The position numbers and the translations under genes were made by a program. A stretch of 32,002 nt of DNA from Defluviicoccus sp. Its GTDB lineage: Bacteria > Pseudomonadota > Alphaproteobacteria > MPNO01. The stretch spans positions 1 through 32,002 of the forward strand of contig JAJDVM010000203.1 in NCBI GenBank assembly GCA_022826125.1, read 5' to 3'. Positions 24,222-32,002 of the stretch are shown here, one piece after another (position 1 is the stretch's first letter; each line of letters starts with the position of its first letter). The notes below the pieces were generated by a model. The model had not been told where the DNA came from. It searched no databases and worked only from the letters and a program-made list of their open reading frames with translations.

Positions 24222-24535
24222 CCTACCATGTCCGCTTCCATCCGCTCGTGGCGCGAGACCTGGAGGCGATCGCCCAATGGATCATCGACTATGCGGGAAG
24301 CGAAACAGCCCACCGCAAACTCGCCGAGATTGAGCAGGAGATCGCGAGTTTGGCCCGAACGCCGCACAGGGGATCGATCCGCGACGAAATCGCACCCGGC
24401 CTGCGCGTCATTCCGGCCGCAAGACGGGCGGTGATTGCGTTTACCGTCGACGACGATGCCAAGGAGGTTCACATTCACTGCGTAACCTACAGCGGAGCCG
24501 ATTGGGTGAGCCGTAGCCGCGGACGGATCCTTTAG
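24218..24535 (+). CDS. parE: ParE/RelE-superfamily toxin
   Basis: This 105-residue protein begins MTYHVRFHPLVARDLEAIAQ, followed by WIIDYAGSETAHRKLAEIEQ. This is the beta-strand and two-helix hairpin of ParE/RelE toxins. The core continues with RTPHRGSIRDEIAPGLRVIP, a Gly-Leu-Arg turn and the strands AVIAFTVDDDAKEVHI. ParE toxins poison DNA gyrase, whereas RelE relatives cleave mRNA; the ParD partner favours ParE. It appears intact and overlaps parD by ATGA. Confidence 0.88.
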   Translation: MTYHVRFHPLVARDLEAIAQWIIDYAGSETAHRKLAEIEQEIASLARTPHRGSIRDEIAPGLRVIPAARRAVIAFTVDDDAKEVHIHCVTYSGADWVSRSRGRIL

Positions 24536-24691
24536 ACCTGCATCCGACCGAAATCGTAACCGCCAACAGCATTCCGAATGGGTTTTCCGGCGTCCCGCCA
24601 CCGGAGACATGGCAGGCACGATGAGCCCCCTTCTGGGTTTCTCCAAGAGAATGACATCGGTCCGGTGACCGGGGAAAGAGGAGCACGCGCG
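24536..24691. promoter_or_regulatory. Leader of the mobilisation genes, with two short palindromes
   Basis: This non-coding stretch holds CATTC-C-GAATG at 24570-24580 and CCGGT-G-ACCGG at 24662-24672, both perfect but short. It also holds the ribosome-binding site of the next gene (AAAGAGGAG, 24675-24683). It is the most likely place for a promoter or oriT of this module, but no known oriT pattern is recognised. Confidence 0.35.
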
Positions 24692-25822
24692 ATGGCATCT
24701 GGCAATAACGATGGCAAGGGTCCGCGTCGGGCGGACGATGACGACCGCAGTCTTCTGTTCGGCCTGACGGACCGCGGCAGGGACGCGGGGGAAGCGCCGG
24801 GCGGTCGACCGGAGAACGATGAGCCGCCCACGGAGGTCGCCGTGGTGCTGGAGGGGATCGCCGCCACGCTGGGGGGCGTGGACGCGAGGCTTTCGGCGCT
24901 GGAGGAGATGCTCGCGCCGGAGCGTGCGTCCGGCTCCCGGCTCTCGGATGTCGCGACGCAGATCGTGGGCGCGTCGGCCAAGATCGCGCGGGCGGCGGAA
25001 GACGTTGCCGAGATCAAACGAACCACCGCCGAGGCGGCTCGGTTCACCGGCGACACCAAGGAAGCGGCGGGCGTTCTGCAGTCGGAGGCCGGCAATCAGA
25101 TCGCGCGTCTGAAGGAGGGGCGGCGCGAGCTCGACGTGGCGGTGGCGGAGCTGGCGAGCCTGGCGAAAGGGCTGAAGGCGCGGGAGGACGGGCTCGGCGC
25201 GGCCATCGACGGTCTGCGCGCCGTCTCGAAGCAGGTGAGCGGCCTCTCGGACAAGGTTGCCGCGCGGCTGGAGACGCTTGCCAACAACTATTCGACCTGG
25301 ACGGAGGCGGCGACGGGCCACAGTCAGGCGATCGCGGCGCTGTCGAAGAACCTCCGGGACGGCGGAGCCCGGATTCGGCAGAGCGTCAATGAAACTGCGG
25401 AGTCGCAGCTGAAAATCTCGGCGAAGACGCTGGGCAATGTCGAGAAGTTCTCGCGCGAGAACGAGAGTTTCCTGGAACGTTTCGAGGCGGGCGGCGCGGC
25501 GGTGCTGGCGGCGGTCCGGCGCGAACGGGAGGCGATGCGGCGCTGGGTGGTGCCGGCGCTGTCGGCGGCCCTGGTCGTCGCGGTTCCGTCGTTCGCAGCC
25601 GTGGGTGCGTTCGCGCAGAGCCAGTTCGGCGTCTTCGACGCCTACGACGATACGAACGGCTGGAAACAGTTGATGTGGGACCGCCATGGCGGGCGGGTCA
25701 AGGCGTGCCTGATCGAGTCCGAGCGAAGGAGGAAGGTCCTCCGTTGCGAATTGCGGGTCGACGGCAGGGGAATATTGGCAACGCCGGGCGATGCACTCCC
25801 GCCGCTCCCGTCCGGAGGCTGA
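24692..25822 (+). CDS. Coiled-coil membrane protein next to the relaxase
   Basis: This 376-residue protein starts at ATG 24692 behind AAAGAGGAG. An upstream in-frame ATG at 24578 has no ribosome-binding site. Residues 1-45 are acidic and disordered. Residues about 50-280 are almost continuously helical and coiled-coil-like (Ala/Glu/Leu/Arg heptads). One transmembrane helix follows, WVVPALSAALVVAVPSFAAV (285-304), and a short C-terminal domain contains two Cys. The stop is 2 bp before the relaxase start, so they form one unit. Similar coiled-coil genes often precede MOB_F relaxases of alphaproteobacteria (recollection, unchecked). A tethering or relaxosome accessory role is inferred. Confidence 0.7.
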   Translation: MASGNNDGKGPRRADDDDRSLLFGLTDRGRDAGEAPGGRPENDEPPTEVAVVLEGIAATLGGVDARLSALEEMLAPERASGSRLSDVATQIVGASAKIARAAEDVAEIKRTTAEAARFTGDTKEAAGVLQSEAGNQIARLKEGRRELDVAVAELASLAKGLKAREDGLGAAIDGLRAVSKQVSGLSDKVAARLETLANNYSTWTEAATGHSQAIAALSKNLRDGGARIRQSVNETAESQLKISAKTLGNVEKFSRENESFLERFEAGGAAVLAAVRREREAMRRWVVPALSAALVVAVPSFAAVGAFAQSQFGVFDAYDDTNGWKQLMWDRHGGRVKACLIESERRRKVLRCELRVDGRGILATPGDALPPLPSGG

Positions 25823-25824
25823 GG

Positions 25825-28800
25825 TTGGTCGCCAGCCTGAGCGCCGTGGGCTCGGCGTCGGGGACGGTGGCGTATTTCGCGAGCGAGGGCTATTACGCGA
25901 AGGATGATCGTCGGCATTACCTGTCGAGCTTCTGGCACGGCGAGGCGGCGGAGGAGCTGGGGCTTCCGAAACACGTCTCGTCGCGCCTGTTCGAGAAGAT
26001 CCTCGCGGGCTGCGTGCCGGGGACGGATATCCGGCTTGGCCGCGCGCGGGACGGCGAGCACGAGCACCGCCCGGGGCTGGACCTGACGCTTTCGGCCCCC
26101 AAATCCGTCTCGCTCGAGGCGCTGCTGACCGGCGACCGGCGGGTGGTTACAGCGCACGACGCGGCGGTGCGGGCGACCCTCGACTGGGTGGAAAAGACTC
26201 TCCTCCAGACGCGGGGCTACGACCCGGCGACGGGGCGGCGGCCGCGGGTTGCGGCGGACGGGCTGGTGGCGGCGACATTCCGGCATCTGACCAGCAGGGA
26301 CCAGGACCCGCAGCTCCACACGCACTGCATCCTCGCCAACATGACGCGCAACCGGGAGGGCGATTGGCGCAGCATGGAGCCGACCGAGATCCGCCGCAAC
26401 GTGAAGCTTATCGGGGCGTTTTACCGCCAGGAGCTGGCGAGCCGTCTGATCGGGATGGGGTTCGCGATCGAGACGACGATGATCGGGGCCGTTCCGGGGT
26501 TCGAGATCGCGGGCTATCCGCGGGCGCTGCTCGACGAGTTCTCGTCGAGGCGGCGGGAGATTCTCGCCTGGCTGGAGAAGCACGGCCTTCCGTTCTCGGC
26601 CGCGCTGACGCAGCAGGCGGCGCTGATCACGCGCGAGCGCAAGGTGGAGCGGGACCTCGACGAGCTGAAGGCGGAGTGGACGGCGCGGGCGGAGGCGCTC
26701 GGGGTGTCGCGGGACGAGCGGATCGCCAAGCCCACGAAGGGACGCGGGAAGACAGCGTCCAACAGGCCCGCCCGCCGGTCTGGCCGGCCCTATGTGCGGA
26801 CGGCGGGGGAGCTGGCCGCCGATCCGCCGGGGCTCGACGTCCGCGAGATCGTGTGGCGGGCGGTGGAGCATCTGTCGGAGCGCGCGTCGGTGTTCCGGGA
26901 GAGCGACATCAGGGCGATGGCGCTGAGCCACGCGCCGGGCCGTCATGCGCTGGCGGAGATCGACGCGGGCATCGCGGCGCTGCTGGGCGACGGCCACCTT
27001 GTGGAGGCCCAGGTGCGCGGCGGGCGTTCCTTCGTGACCGGCGACGCGCTGCGCTCGGAACGCGAGATCCTGTTCCGCATGCGGGACGGCATGGGGAAGG
27101 CCCGGCCTTTGGCGCCGGAAGAGCGGGTCTCGGTCCGGCTGGCGGAGACGACGCTGACGGACGGCCAGAAGGAGGCGGTGCGGACGATCCTGCTGTCGCG
27201 CGACCGGATCGTGGCGGTACAGGGCGCGGCGGGGACGGGGAAGACGACGATGCTGCGCGAGGCGCTGGGGCTGATCGGCGACCGCCCGGCGATCCTGCTC
27301 GCGCCCTCCGCGGCGGCGGCGCGGGTGCTGGAGGACGAGACCGGAGCCAGGGCGCGAACCCTGCAATGGTTCCTGACCCGTTACGGCGACCTCGGCAACG
27401 CGGCGAAGGTGAAGAACGCGCGCGGAGAGCACGCGGGCTCGGTGCTGGTGCTGGACGAATCCTCGATGGTGTCGACGGCGCAGATGGAGCTCCTGATGCG
27501 CATCTCGGAGCGGCTCCGCATCGCGCGCGTGGTTCTGGTGGGCGACCGGGGGCAGCTGCGCGCGGTGACCGCCGGAGAGCCGTTCCGGGCGCTGCAGGAG
27601 GCGGGGATCGAGACCGCCGAGATGGACGAGATCATGCGCCAGAACGACCCCGCCCTGAAGCGGGTCGTGGAACGGCTCCAGCAGCGCCGCCCGGCGGAGG
27701 CGCTGGGCGGGCTTTCCGACATCGTCGAGGTGCCGCATGAATCGCTGGGCGCCACGGCGGCGCGTCTCTGGCTGGATCTCGATCCGGAGAAGCGCGCCGG
27801 GACGGCGATCCTTGCCCCCACCCACTTCATCCGGGCCGAAATTCACCGCATCGTGCGCGACGGGCTGGCGAAGGAGGGGGTGCTGCACGGGCGCGAGATC
27901 GAGATCGACCGGTTCGTCAACCGGCATCTCACGGCGGCGCAGCGGGCGGACGTGCGCAACCACGAGCCGGGCGAGTTCGTGATCTTCCACTCGCGCGTGC
28001 CGCCGCTCCGGGTCATGGAGGGGGATGCCTGCCGGATCGATCGCGTCGACGGCGAGTTCGTCTATCTCTCCCACCCCACGGGACGGACGATCCGCATCCG
28101 GCCGGGCGACAACTGGGTGCGCTACCGCTTCGCGGTCTACGAGACGGCGCGCATCCGCATCCGGGCGGGCGACCGGATCCGCTGGACGGCGAACGACAAG
28201 GTGCGCGGTCTGGTCAACGGCGGCGAGGCAGTTGTGAGGGAGATCGGCACGCGCCGGGTGCGGTTCGAACTGGCCGAGGGAAAGACGTTGACGCTTTCCC
28301 GCGACGATCCGCAGTTGCGCCACATCGACCATGCGTGGAGCTCGACGGTGCACGCCGCCCAGGGAATGACGCGGGACGCGGCGATCGGGGTTCTCGATAC
28401 CGGTCACGGCCGCCTCTCGGGCCAGGCGGCGCTCTATGTGGAAGCGAGCCGGGCGCGCGACCGGTTCGTGCTGGTGACCGACAACCGGGAGACGCTTGCG
28501 GAAGCGCTCGAGGAGAACGACGGTGCCGGCATGACGGCGAGGGAGGCGGTGGGCGAGGACGACGACCCGCCCCCGGGCGCGCCGGGTGCGGTTGTCGGCA
28601 TGCTGCGCGAGCTGCGCGACGACTGGCGCGCGCTCAAGGCCCGGGCCGAAACCGGCAATGCCGACCTCTCCCGCATGGAGGGCTACGCGCGCGTCGTGAC
28701 CGGGGTGGCGGCGGCGGAGGGCCACGACCTGCCGGCGGACCTCGCCGCCTTCGCGGCCGAGGTGCGGGGCCGCGACGCGGAGATCGTGGAACGGCGGAAC

Positions 28801-31020
28801 CGCGAGCTCGCCTTCGTGCAGCAGGCCGACCGGCACTGCCGCACGCAGCCGCTGCTCCAATGGGCGGCGGCGGAACGCGGCAGGGCGGTGTCCGAGCTGC
28901 CCGAGCACGCTAAATGGCGCGCCGACGGCGAGGCGCTGGCCGAGACCGGGCGCGCATTGCAGGAAGGCCGGGGCATCGCCGGCCGGGTCGCGGCGGCGCT
29001 CGGACGAATACTGCGCGGCTTCCGGCTCGACGACGCCATGCGGTTCGGGGAAGACGCCTTTGCCCACCAGACGGTGGCGCGCGCGGCGGGGATCGAGGCC
29101 CGCGACATGGCGGGGGCGGAGACGCTCGCGGAACGCGCGCGAACCCTCGGCGGGGACGGTCTCCCGGAAGACCTGCGCCGGACGGTCGAGGTCTGGAGCG
29201 TTGCGCCCCCGGTCCCGGAACTCGCGCGCCGGGGGGTCGAAGAAGACCCGCTTCACGAGGCGGCGAGCCGCCGGATCGAGGGGTTCCTGCGCGACTGTCG
29301 CGACCATGCGGGCCGGACGGCGGCGCTTGGGCGCGCCGAACATGGCGCTCCGGAGCACGCCACGCTGGACGGGTGGCTCGACCGGGCGAACGAGCTCCGC
29401 CGCGACGGGCTCCGGATGCTGGGCGAGGGGGCGGGAGCGAGGCTCGACGATCCGGCTCGCATCCGGCTCGCCGGCGCGGCCGATGAGCGCGGCCGGGTGC
29501 GCGATGCCGTCGACGGGCTGGCCGAAGAGGCGCTGCGGCTCCGCGCGGAGGCGTTCGTCGATCTCCACCATCGCGTCGAAGACATGGCCAGCCGGGCGGG
29601 CCGCGATCCGGCCGACCTCGCCGCCTGGCAATCCCTTCGGGACAGGGCGGAGGGGCTCCGCGACGAGCCGCGCCTGGCCCCTGAGGCGAAGGAGGCCGCC
29701 CGCGCGGTGCTTGCGCACGATGTACGGGTCGAGGTCGAAACCGCCCCGGTCGCGGACTTCCTCGAAGCGGGCGCCCGGCACCTGGAGCGGCGCGCCGGGC
29801 TGGAAGAGCAGGCGCACGAAACCGGCGTCGAGGCGGTCGGACTCGAAGGGATGCAGGTCTGGCGGGAGACGTCGGCGGCGCTTCGCGAGACCGCCCATCG
29901 CCTGCTGCAAGGCGGCGACGCGACGGAAACCCGCGCCGCCTCGCGGCTCGAAAGCATGCCGCGTCTGCGCGACCGGGTGGACGAAATATTCGACCGATTG
30001 GAGACCCATGAAATTCACGACCGGGCGGCGGAGTTCCAGGCCATCGCCGCGTCGGTGGAGGCGAGCGCACGGGAACGGGAAACCCTGCCGCTCCACGCCG
30101 AGGGCTACGGCCGCGCGACCGGGATGGCGCGGGCGCTGAGCGAACAGGAGGCCCTGCCCGCATCGGTGCGCCGGGAAGCGGACGCGTGGCTGGAGCGCGA
30201 CCGCGGCTGGCAGGACGAGTTGGCCTCGGTTCCGGCGCTCACCGGGGCACGGGGGCTGGAAGCCGATCCGGCGGAGCGGCGCGCGGCGGCGCAACTCCCC
30301 GCCGTGGCCGAGGCGGTGCGGCTCGAGACCGACCGGCTCGCCCGGCTGCCGCCGCTGAAGGAGGGCATCGCCTGGACCGGGGACGCGCCGCTGGTCGCGG
30401 GAGACCGGCTCGCCTTCCAGGCGCAGGGGCGGACATGGCAGGCGGCGGTGGTGTCGCCGGGCGTATCCGGCGGCATGCACGACGACGACACGCTCCGGCT
30501 CATGGTCGCCGAGCCCGGGGGACGCGAGACCCCCGCCGGTGGCCGGCTCTACGACTTCGGCGCGCACGTCCTCGCCGGGGGCAACTGCGTCCGCGCCCCG
30601 TGGCAGGACGAGGGCCTGCGCGAGCTCGAGCTGGCCCGGCAGTGCTCGGTGCCGCTCGGCGCCTGCCGCCTGCCCTGCCCGGAGCCCGTCCCCGGCGATC
30701 GCATTGTCTGGACCGAGGCCGCCGGGCCGGCGGGCGAGGTGCGCACGATCGAGGCGGATGTCGTCGCGCTCAATGCGACCCGCGACGGTCGCGCACTCGA
30801 TCTCCGGGTCGTCCGCGCGGCCGGCCCCGGTGCGCCCGACCCGGGAGCCGCGATCGGGCGCACCGCCGGCGAGGTCACGGCGCGCGGCTGTTTCCGAGCC
30901 CCATGGGCCGACGAGGCGCGCCGCGAGCGCGTCCTCGACCCGCCGCGGCAGGAACAAAGCCGTGAACAGGAGCAGGGCCTGCAACAGGATCGCTCTCAGG
31001 GCCGGGGATTCAGCATGTGA
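25825..31020 (+). CDS. traI: MOB_F (TrwC/TraI-type) conjugative relaxase-helicase
   Basis: This 1731-residue bifunctional protein nicks oriT and unwinds DNA for transfer. The start is TTG at 25825, with GGAGG at 25813-25817. The N-terminal relaxase domain (about 1-290) has the tandem tyrosine EGYYAKDD (Tyr23, Tyr24) and the three-histidine metal site HLTSRDQDPQLHTHC (His154, 165, 167). The SF1 helicase part has Walker A GAAGTGKTT (Lys473), Walker B VLVLDESSMV and the late motif STVHAAQGMTRDA, then LYVEASRARDRFVLVTDN. About 800 further residues are helical and Arg/Glu/Ala-rich, without recognised motifs. All catalytic residues are present, so it should be active. Conjugation genes for a mating pore are not in the window. 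Confidence 0.93.
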   Translation: MVASLSAVGSASGTVAYFASEGYYAKDDRRHYLSSFWHGEAAEELGLPKHVSSRLFEKILAGCVPGTDIRLGRARDGEHEHRPGLDLTLSAPKSVSLEALLTGDRRVVTAHDAAVRATLDWVEKTLLQTRGYDPATGRRPRVAADGLVAATFRHLTSRDQDPQLHTHCILANMTRNREGDWRSMEPTEIRRNVKLIGAFYRQELASRLIGMGFAIETTMIGAVPGFEIAGYPRALLDEFSSRRREILAWLEKHGLPFSAALTQQAALITRERKVERDLDELKAEWTARAEALGVSRDERIAKPTKGRGKTASNRPARRSGRPYVRTAGELAADPPGLDVREIVWRAVEHLSERASVFRESDIRAMALSHAPGRHALAEIDAGIAALLGDGHLVEAQVRGGRSFVTGDALRSEREILFRMRDGMGKARPLAPEERVSVRLAETTLTDGQKEAVRTILLSRDRIVAVQGAAGTGKTTMLREALGLIGDRPAILLAPSAAAARVLEDETGARARTLQWFLTRYGDLGNAAKVKNARGEHAGSVLVLDESSMVSTAQMELLMRISERLRIARVVLVGDRGQLRAVTAGEPFRALQEAGIETAEMDEIMRQNDPALKRVVERLQQRRPAEALGGLSDIVEVPHESLGATAARLWLDLDPEKRAGTAILAPTHFIRAEIHRIVRDGLAKEGVLHGREIEIDRFVNRHLTAAQRADVRNHEPGEFVIFHSRVPPLRVMEGDACRIDRVDGEFVYLSHPTGRTIRIRPGDNWVRYRFAVYETARIRIRAGDRIRWTANDKVRGLVNGGEAVVREIGTRRVRFELAEGKTLTLSRDDPQLRHIDHAWSSTVHAAQGMTRDAAIGVLDTGHGRLSGQAALYVEASRARDRFVLVTDNRETLAEALEENDGAGMTAREAVGEDDDPPPGAPGAVVGMLRELRDDWRALKARAETGNADLSRMEGYARVVTGVAAAEGHDLPADLAAFAAEVRGRDAEIVERRNRELAFVQQADRHCRTQPLLQWAAAERGRAVSELPEHAKWRADGEALAETGRALQEGRGIAGRVAAALGRILRGFRLDDAMRFGEDAFAHQTVARAAGIEARDMAGAETLAERARTLGGDGLPEDLRRTVEVWSVAPPVPELARRGVEEDPLHEAASRRIEGFLRDCRDHAGRTAALGRAEHGAPEHATLDGWLDRANELRRDGLRMLGEGAGARLDDPARIRLAGAADERGRVRDAVDGLAEEALRLRAEAFVDLHHRVEDMASRAGRDPADLAAWQSLRDRAEGLRDEPRLAPEAKEAARAVLAHDVRVEVETAPVADFLEAGARHLERRAGLEEQAHETGVEAVGLEGMQVWRETSAALRETAHRLLQGGDATETRAASRLESMPRLRDRVDEIFDRLETHEIHDRAAEFQAIAASVEASARERETLPLHAEGYGRATGMARALSEQEALPASVRREADAWLERDRGWQDELASVPALTGARGLEADPAERRAAAQLPAVAEAVRLETDRLARLPPLKEGIAWTGDAPLVAGDRLAFQAQGRTWQAAVVSPGVSGGMHDDDTLRLMVAEPGGRETPAGGRLYDFGAHVLAGGNCVRAPWQDEGLRELELARQCSVPLGACRLPCPEPVPGDRIVWTEAAGPAGEVRTIEADVVALNATRDGRALDLRVVRAAGPGAPDPGAAIGRTAGEVTARGCFRAPWADEARRERVLDPPRQEQSREQEQGLQQDRSQGRGFSM

Positions 31021-31024
31021 CGGG

Positions 31025-31051
31025 CCGCCGACGACATCGACTCCTCGGCGG
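31025..31051. terminator. Hairpin between convergent genes
   Basis: CCGCCGA (31025-31031) and TCGGCGG (31045-31051) form a 7-bp inverted repeat with a 13-base loop. It lies in the 43-bp gap between the stop of the relaxase and the stop of the opposing operon. Without a T-run it is only a possible bidirectional terminator. Confidence 0.3.
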
Positions 31052-31063
31052 TGTCGGCGATGG

Positions 31064-31507
31064 TCAATCCCGCGGCGACGGCCGGTGGCGTTCCATCCAC
31101 TTTCGGAACCACCGTTCGAGCGAGGCGCCGTGGTCCTCGCCGAAGGTCTCGGTCAGCAGCGGCAGGATCTCCTCGCCCCGGCCCCGCCGGTCCATGTTCG
31201 CGAGCGTCTCGCCGAGCAGCAGCTCGACCGTTTCCCGAAGCCGCGCGATCGCGCCCCGGTCCCGCCCCGCCTCGGCTAGCATGCCGTCCGCCAGCCGCTC
31301 CACCGTCTCCAGAAGCCGGCGCTGCTCGTCCCCCGACAGCGCCAGCGTCGGCGCCGCCGGCGCGGGATCGGCGGTCAGCGCGGCCGCGACGATGTATTCG
31401 TTGATCGTCTGCCCGCGCCGGAACGCGATCTCGCGGATCCGCTCCCACTCCGATTCCCGGCACGAGACGGCAAGCCGGGCCCGCGGGATCGTACGCCGCG
31501 CCGGCAT
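31064..31507 (-). CDS. Ribbon-helix-helix-like mobilisation or regulatory protein
   Basis: This 147-residue protein has a basic N-terminus (MPARRTIPRARLAVSCRESE) and then a helix-turn-helix-sized region, WERIREIAFRRGQTINEYIV, that fits a ribbon-helix-helix DNA-binding domain of the CopG/MobC type. A helical C-terminal part contains LSGDEQRRLLETVERLADGM. Such small proteins assist relaxase loading at oriT or regulate transfer genes. Its ATG overlaps the TGA of the upstream gene as TGATG, so it is the last gene of a coupled minus-strand operon that converges on the relaxase. The MobC-like role is inferred from context. Confidence 0.68.
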   Translation of the reverse strand: MPARRTIPRARLAVSCRESEWERIREIAFRRGQTINEYIVAAALTADPAPAAPTLALSGDEQRRLLETVERLADGMLAEAGRDRGAIARLRETVELLLGETLANMDRRGRGEEILPLLTETFGEDHGASLERWFRKWMERHRPSPRD

Positions 31508-31812
31508 CAGTCTTCAGACCCGGGCGCGGACAGCGCGCGGTGCATCGCGGCCAGAGCCCCGAACAGCGACACCCCGGTCCCCGGAAGCGCGTCCATCAGC
31601 CCCCGGCGCACCGCGTCGAGCCGTTCCACCCTGTCATAGAGGAGACGCTGCTCCTCCTCCGACAGCACGAGCCCGGGCTCCTTCTCCGTATCCTCCTTCA
31701 GGGCGCAGGCCACCACGAAGCGCGAGACCGGCATGCCGGCGGCTTCCGCGCGCTCGCGGATCCACGCCCGCTCGAGCGGCGTGCAGTAGAGCGCCCGGCG
31801 CAGCACCGCCAT
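31507..31812 (-). CDS. Small ribbon-helix-helix-like protein, paralogue of its downstream neighbour
   Basis: This 101-residue protein starts MAVLRRALYCTPLERAWIRE, followed by RAEAAGMPVSRFVVACALKE, matching a CopG/MobC-like ribbon-helix-helix pattern. Its later part, LSEEEQRLLYDRVERL, resembles LSGDEQRRLLETVERL in the next gene, so the two are probably paralogues. The ATG at 31812 is fixed by TGATG overlap with the stop of the upstream gene; a longer open frame on the same strand lacks a sensible N-terminus. There is no ribosome-binding site at 31812, which fits coupled re-initiation. Confidence 0.65.
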   Translation of the reverse strand: MAVLRRALYCTPLERAWIRERAEAAGMPVSRFVVACALKEDTEKEPGLVLSEEEQRLLYDRVERLDAVRRGLMDALPGTGVSLFGALAAMHRALSAPGSED

Positions 31813-32002
31813 CAGGGACGCGGCGCCGGGCCGCCGCCGGGATCGGCGCTCGGGGATGCCGCCCGCCAGCGCTCCGCCGCGCCCGCGTCGCTCAGCCGGT
31901 CGAGCTCGGCCTCCCGGTCGAGCCACACATCGACGGCCTCGCCCAGCGAGGCCCAGCGCTCCTCCAGCCCCATGTCGGCCATGCGCGCCTCCTCCAGCTT
32001 CG
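31812..32002 (-). CDS. Partial gene, C-terminal part of an unidentified protein
   Basis: The minus-strand frame enters from the right edge, and the visible part includes MADMGLEERWASLGEAVDVW and then LDREAELDRLSDAGAAERWR before a Pro/Gly-rich tail ending at the TGA of 31812-31814. This TGA overlaps the ATG of the next gene. An ATG at 31982 could be the start, or the gene may begin beyond the window. No function is recognised; its helical character and position suggest another small mobilisation-operon protein. Confidence 0.55.
   Translation of the reverse strand, partial: KLEEARMADMGLEERWASLGEAVDVWLDREAELDRLSDAGAAERWRAASPSADPGGGPAPRP

Noticed and set aside
24170-25687. A 505-residue minus-strand frame
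   Set aside because: It is a shadow of the coiled-coil gene and parE, Arg-rich without motifs.
25642-30984. A 1780-residue open frame on the minus strand opposite the relaxase
   Set aside because: It mirrors the + strand gene in a GC-rich sequence, where antisense frames stay open by codon bias. Its translation is low-complexity (Arg/Pro/Ala/His) with no motifs, while the + frame has complete relaxase-helicase motifs.
1-32002. CRISPR arrays, tRNA and rRNA genes, and insertion sequence transposases
   Set aside because: I looked for regularly spaced repeats, tRNA-like folds and transposase motifs and saw none.

Overview
The window is very GC-rich and gene-dense. It looks like chromosomal DNA of an alphaproteobacterium: the Tad/Cpa-type pilus genes, the CpaE/TadZ architecture, the ParDE pair and the MOB_F-type relaxase all fit that group. 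This is judged from protein style only, because no rRNA or taxonomic marker is present. Nearly all genes lie on the + strand; the exceptions are a small operon at the right end and one LysR remnant.

Region 1 (about 1-17388) is a Tad (Flp, type IVb) pilus locus. After a probable terminator and a 17-base poly-C tract come a TadE-like pseudopilin (275-766), the Flp pilin (1042-1278) with a strong hairpin behind it, and a tightly packed operon: TadZ/CpaE (1482), TadA/CpaF (3560), TadB (4957), TadC (5929), di-haem c peroxidase (6908), membrane sensor histidine kinase (7873), Cache-HAMP-like membrane protein (9642), prepilin peptidase TadV/CpaA (11039), CpaB/RcpC (11574), an unrecognised 622-residue protein (12560), a TadG-like von Willebrand A protein (14489) and a histidine-rich polytopic membrane protein (16234). 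Neighbours overlap as TTGA, ATGA or GTGA or lie a few bases apart, so the haem and sensor genes are structurally part of the pilus operon. No secretin (CpaC/RcpA) or CpaD is visible.

Region 2 (about 17389-23533) looks like a glycan and accessory module. It holds a DNA-binding-like N-terminal domain fragment in frame with a GT2 glycosyltransferase, then a GT-C/STT3-like membrane protein, a GtrA-type flippase candidate, a secreted TPR-SPOR protein and a second TadE/TadF-like pseudopilin. A reasonable inference is that the GT2, GtrA and GT-C genes glycosylate the Tad pilin or another envelope protein.

Region 3 (about 23560-32002) is accessory DNA: a truncated LysR regulator on the minus strand, a ParDE toxin-antitoxin pair with a perfect palindromic operator, a coiled-coil membrane protein, a 1731-residue MOB_F (TrwC/TraI-type) relaxase-helicase and, convergent with it, a minus-strand operon of small ribbon-helix-helix-like proteins coupled by TGATG overlaps. 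This is the mobilisation end of an integrated element or plasmid-derived segment; no type IV secretion genes are inside the window.

The most unusual biology is the redox and signal-transduction cassette (di-haem peroxidase, kinase with no ordinary H-box, receptor with no output domain) inside the pilus operon. Next to it are a TadZ with an array of a repeated short motif and an unknown protein that appears to be internally duplicated.
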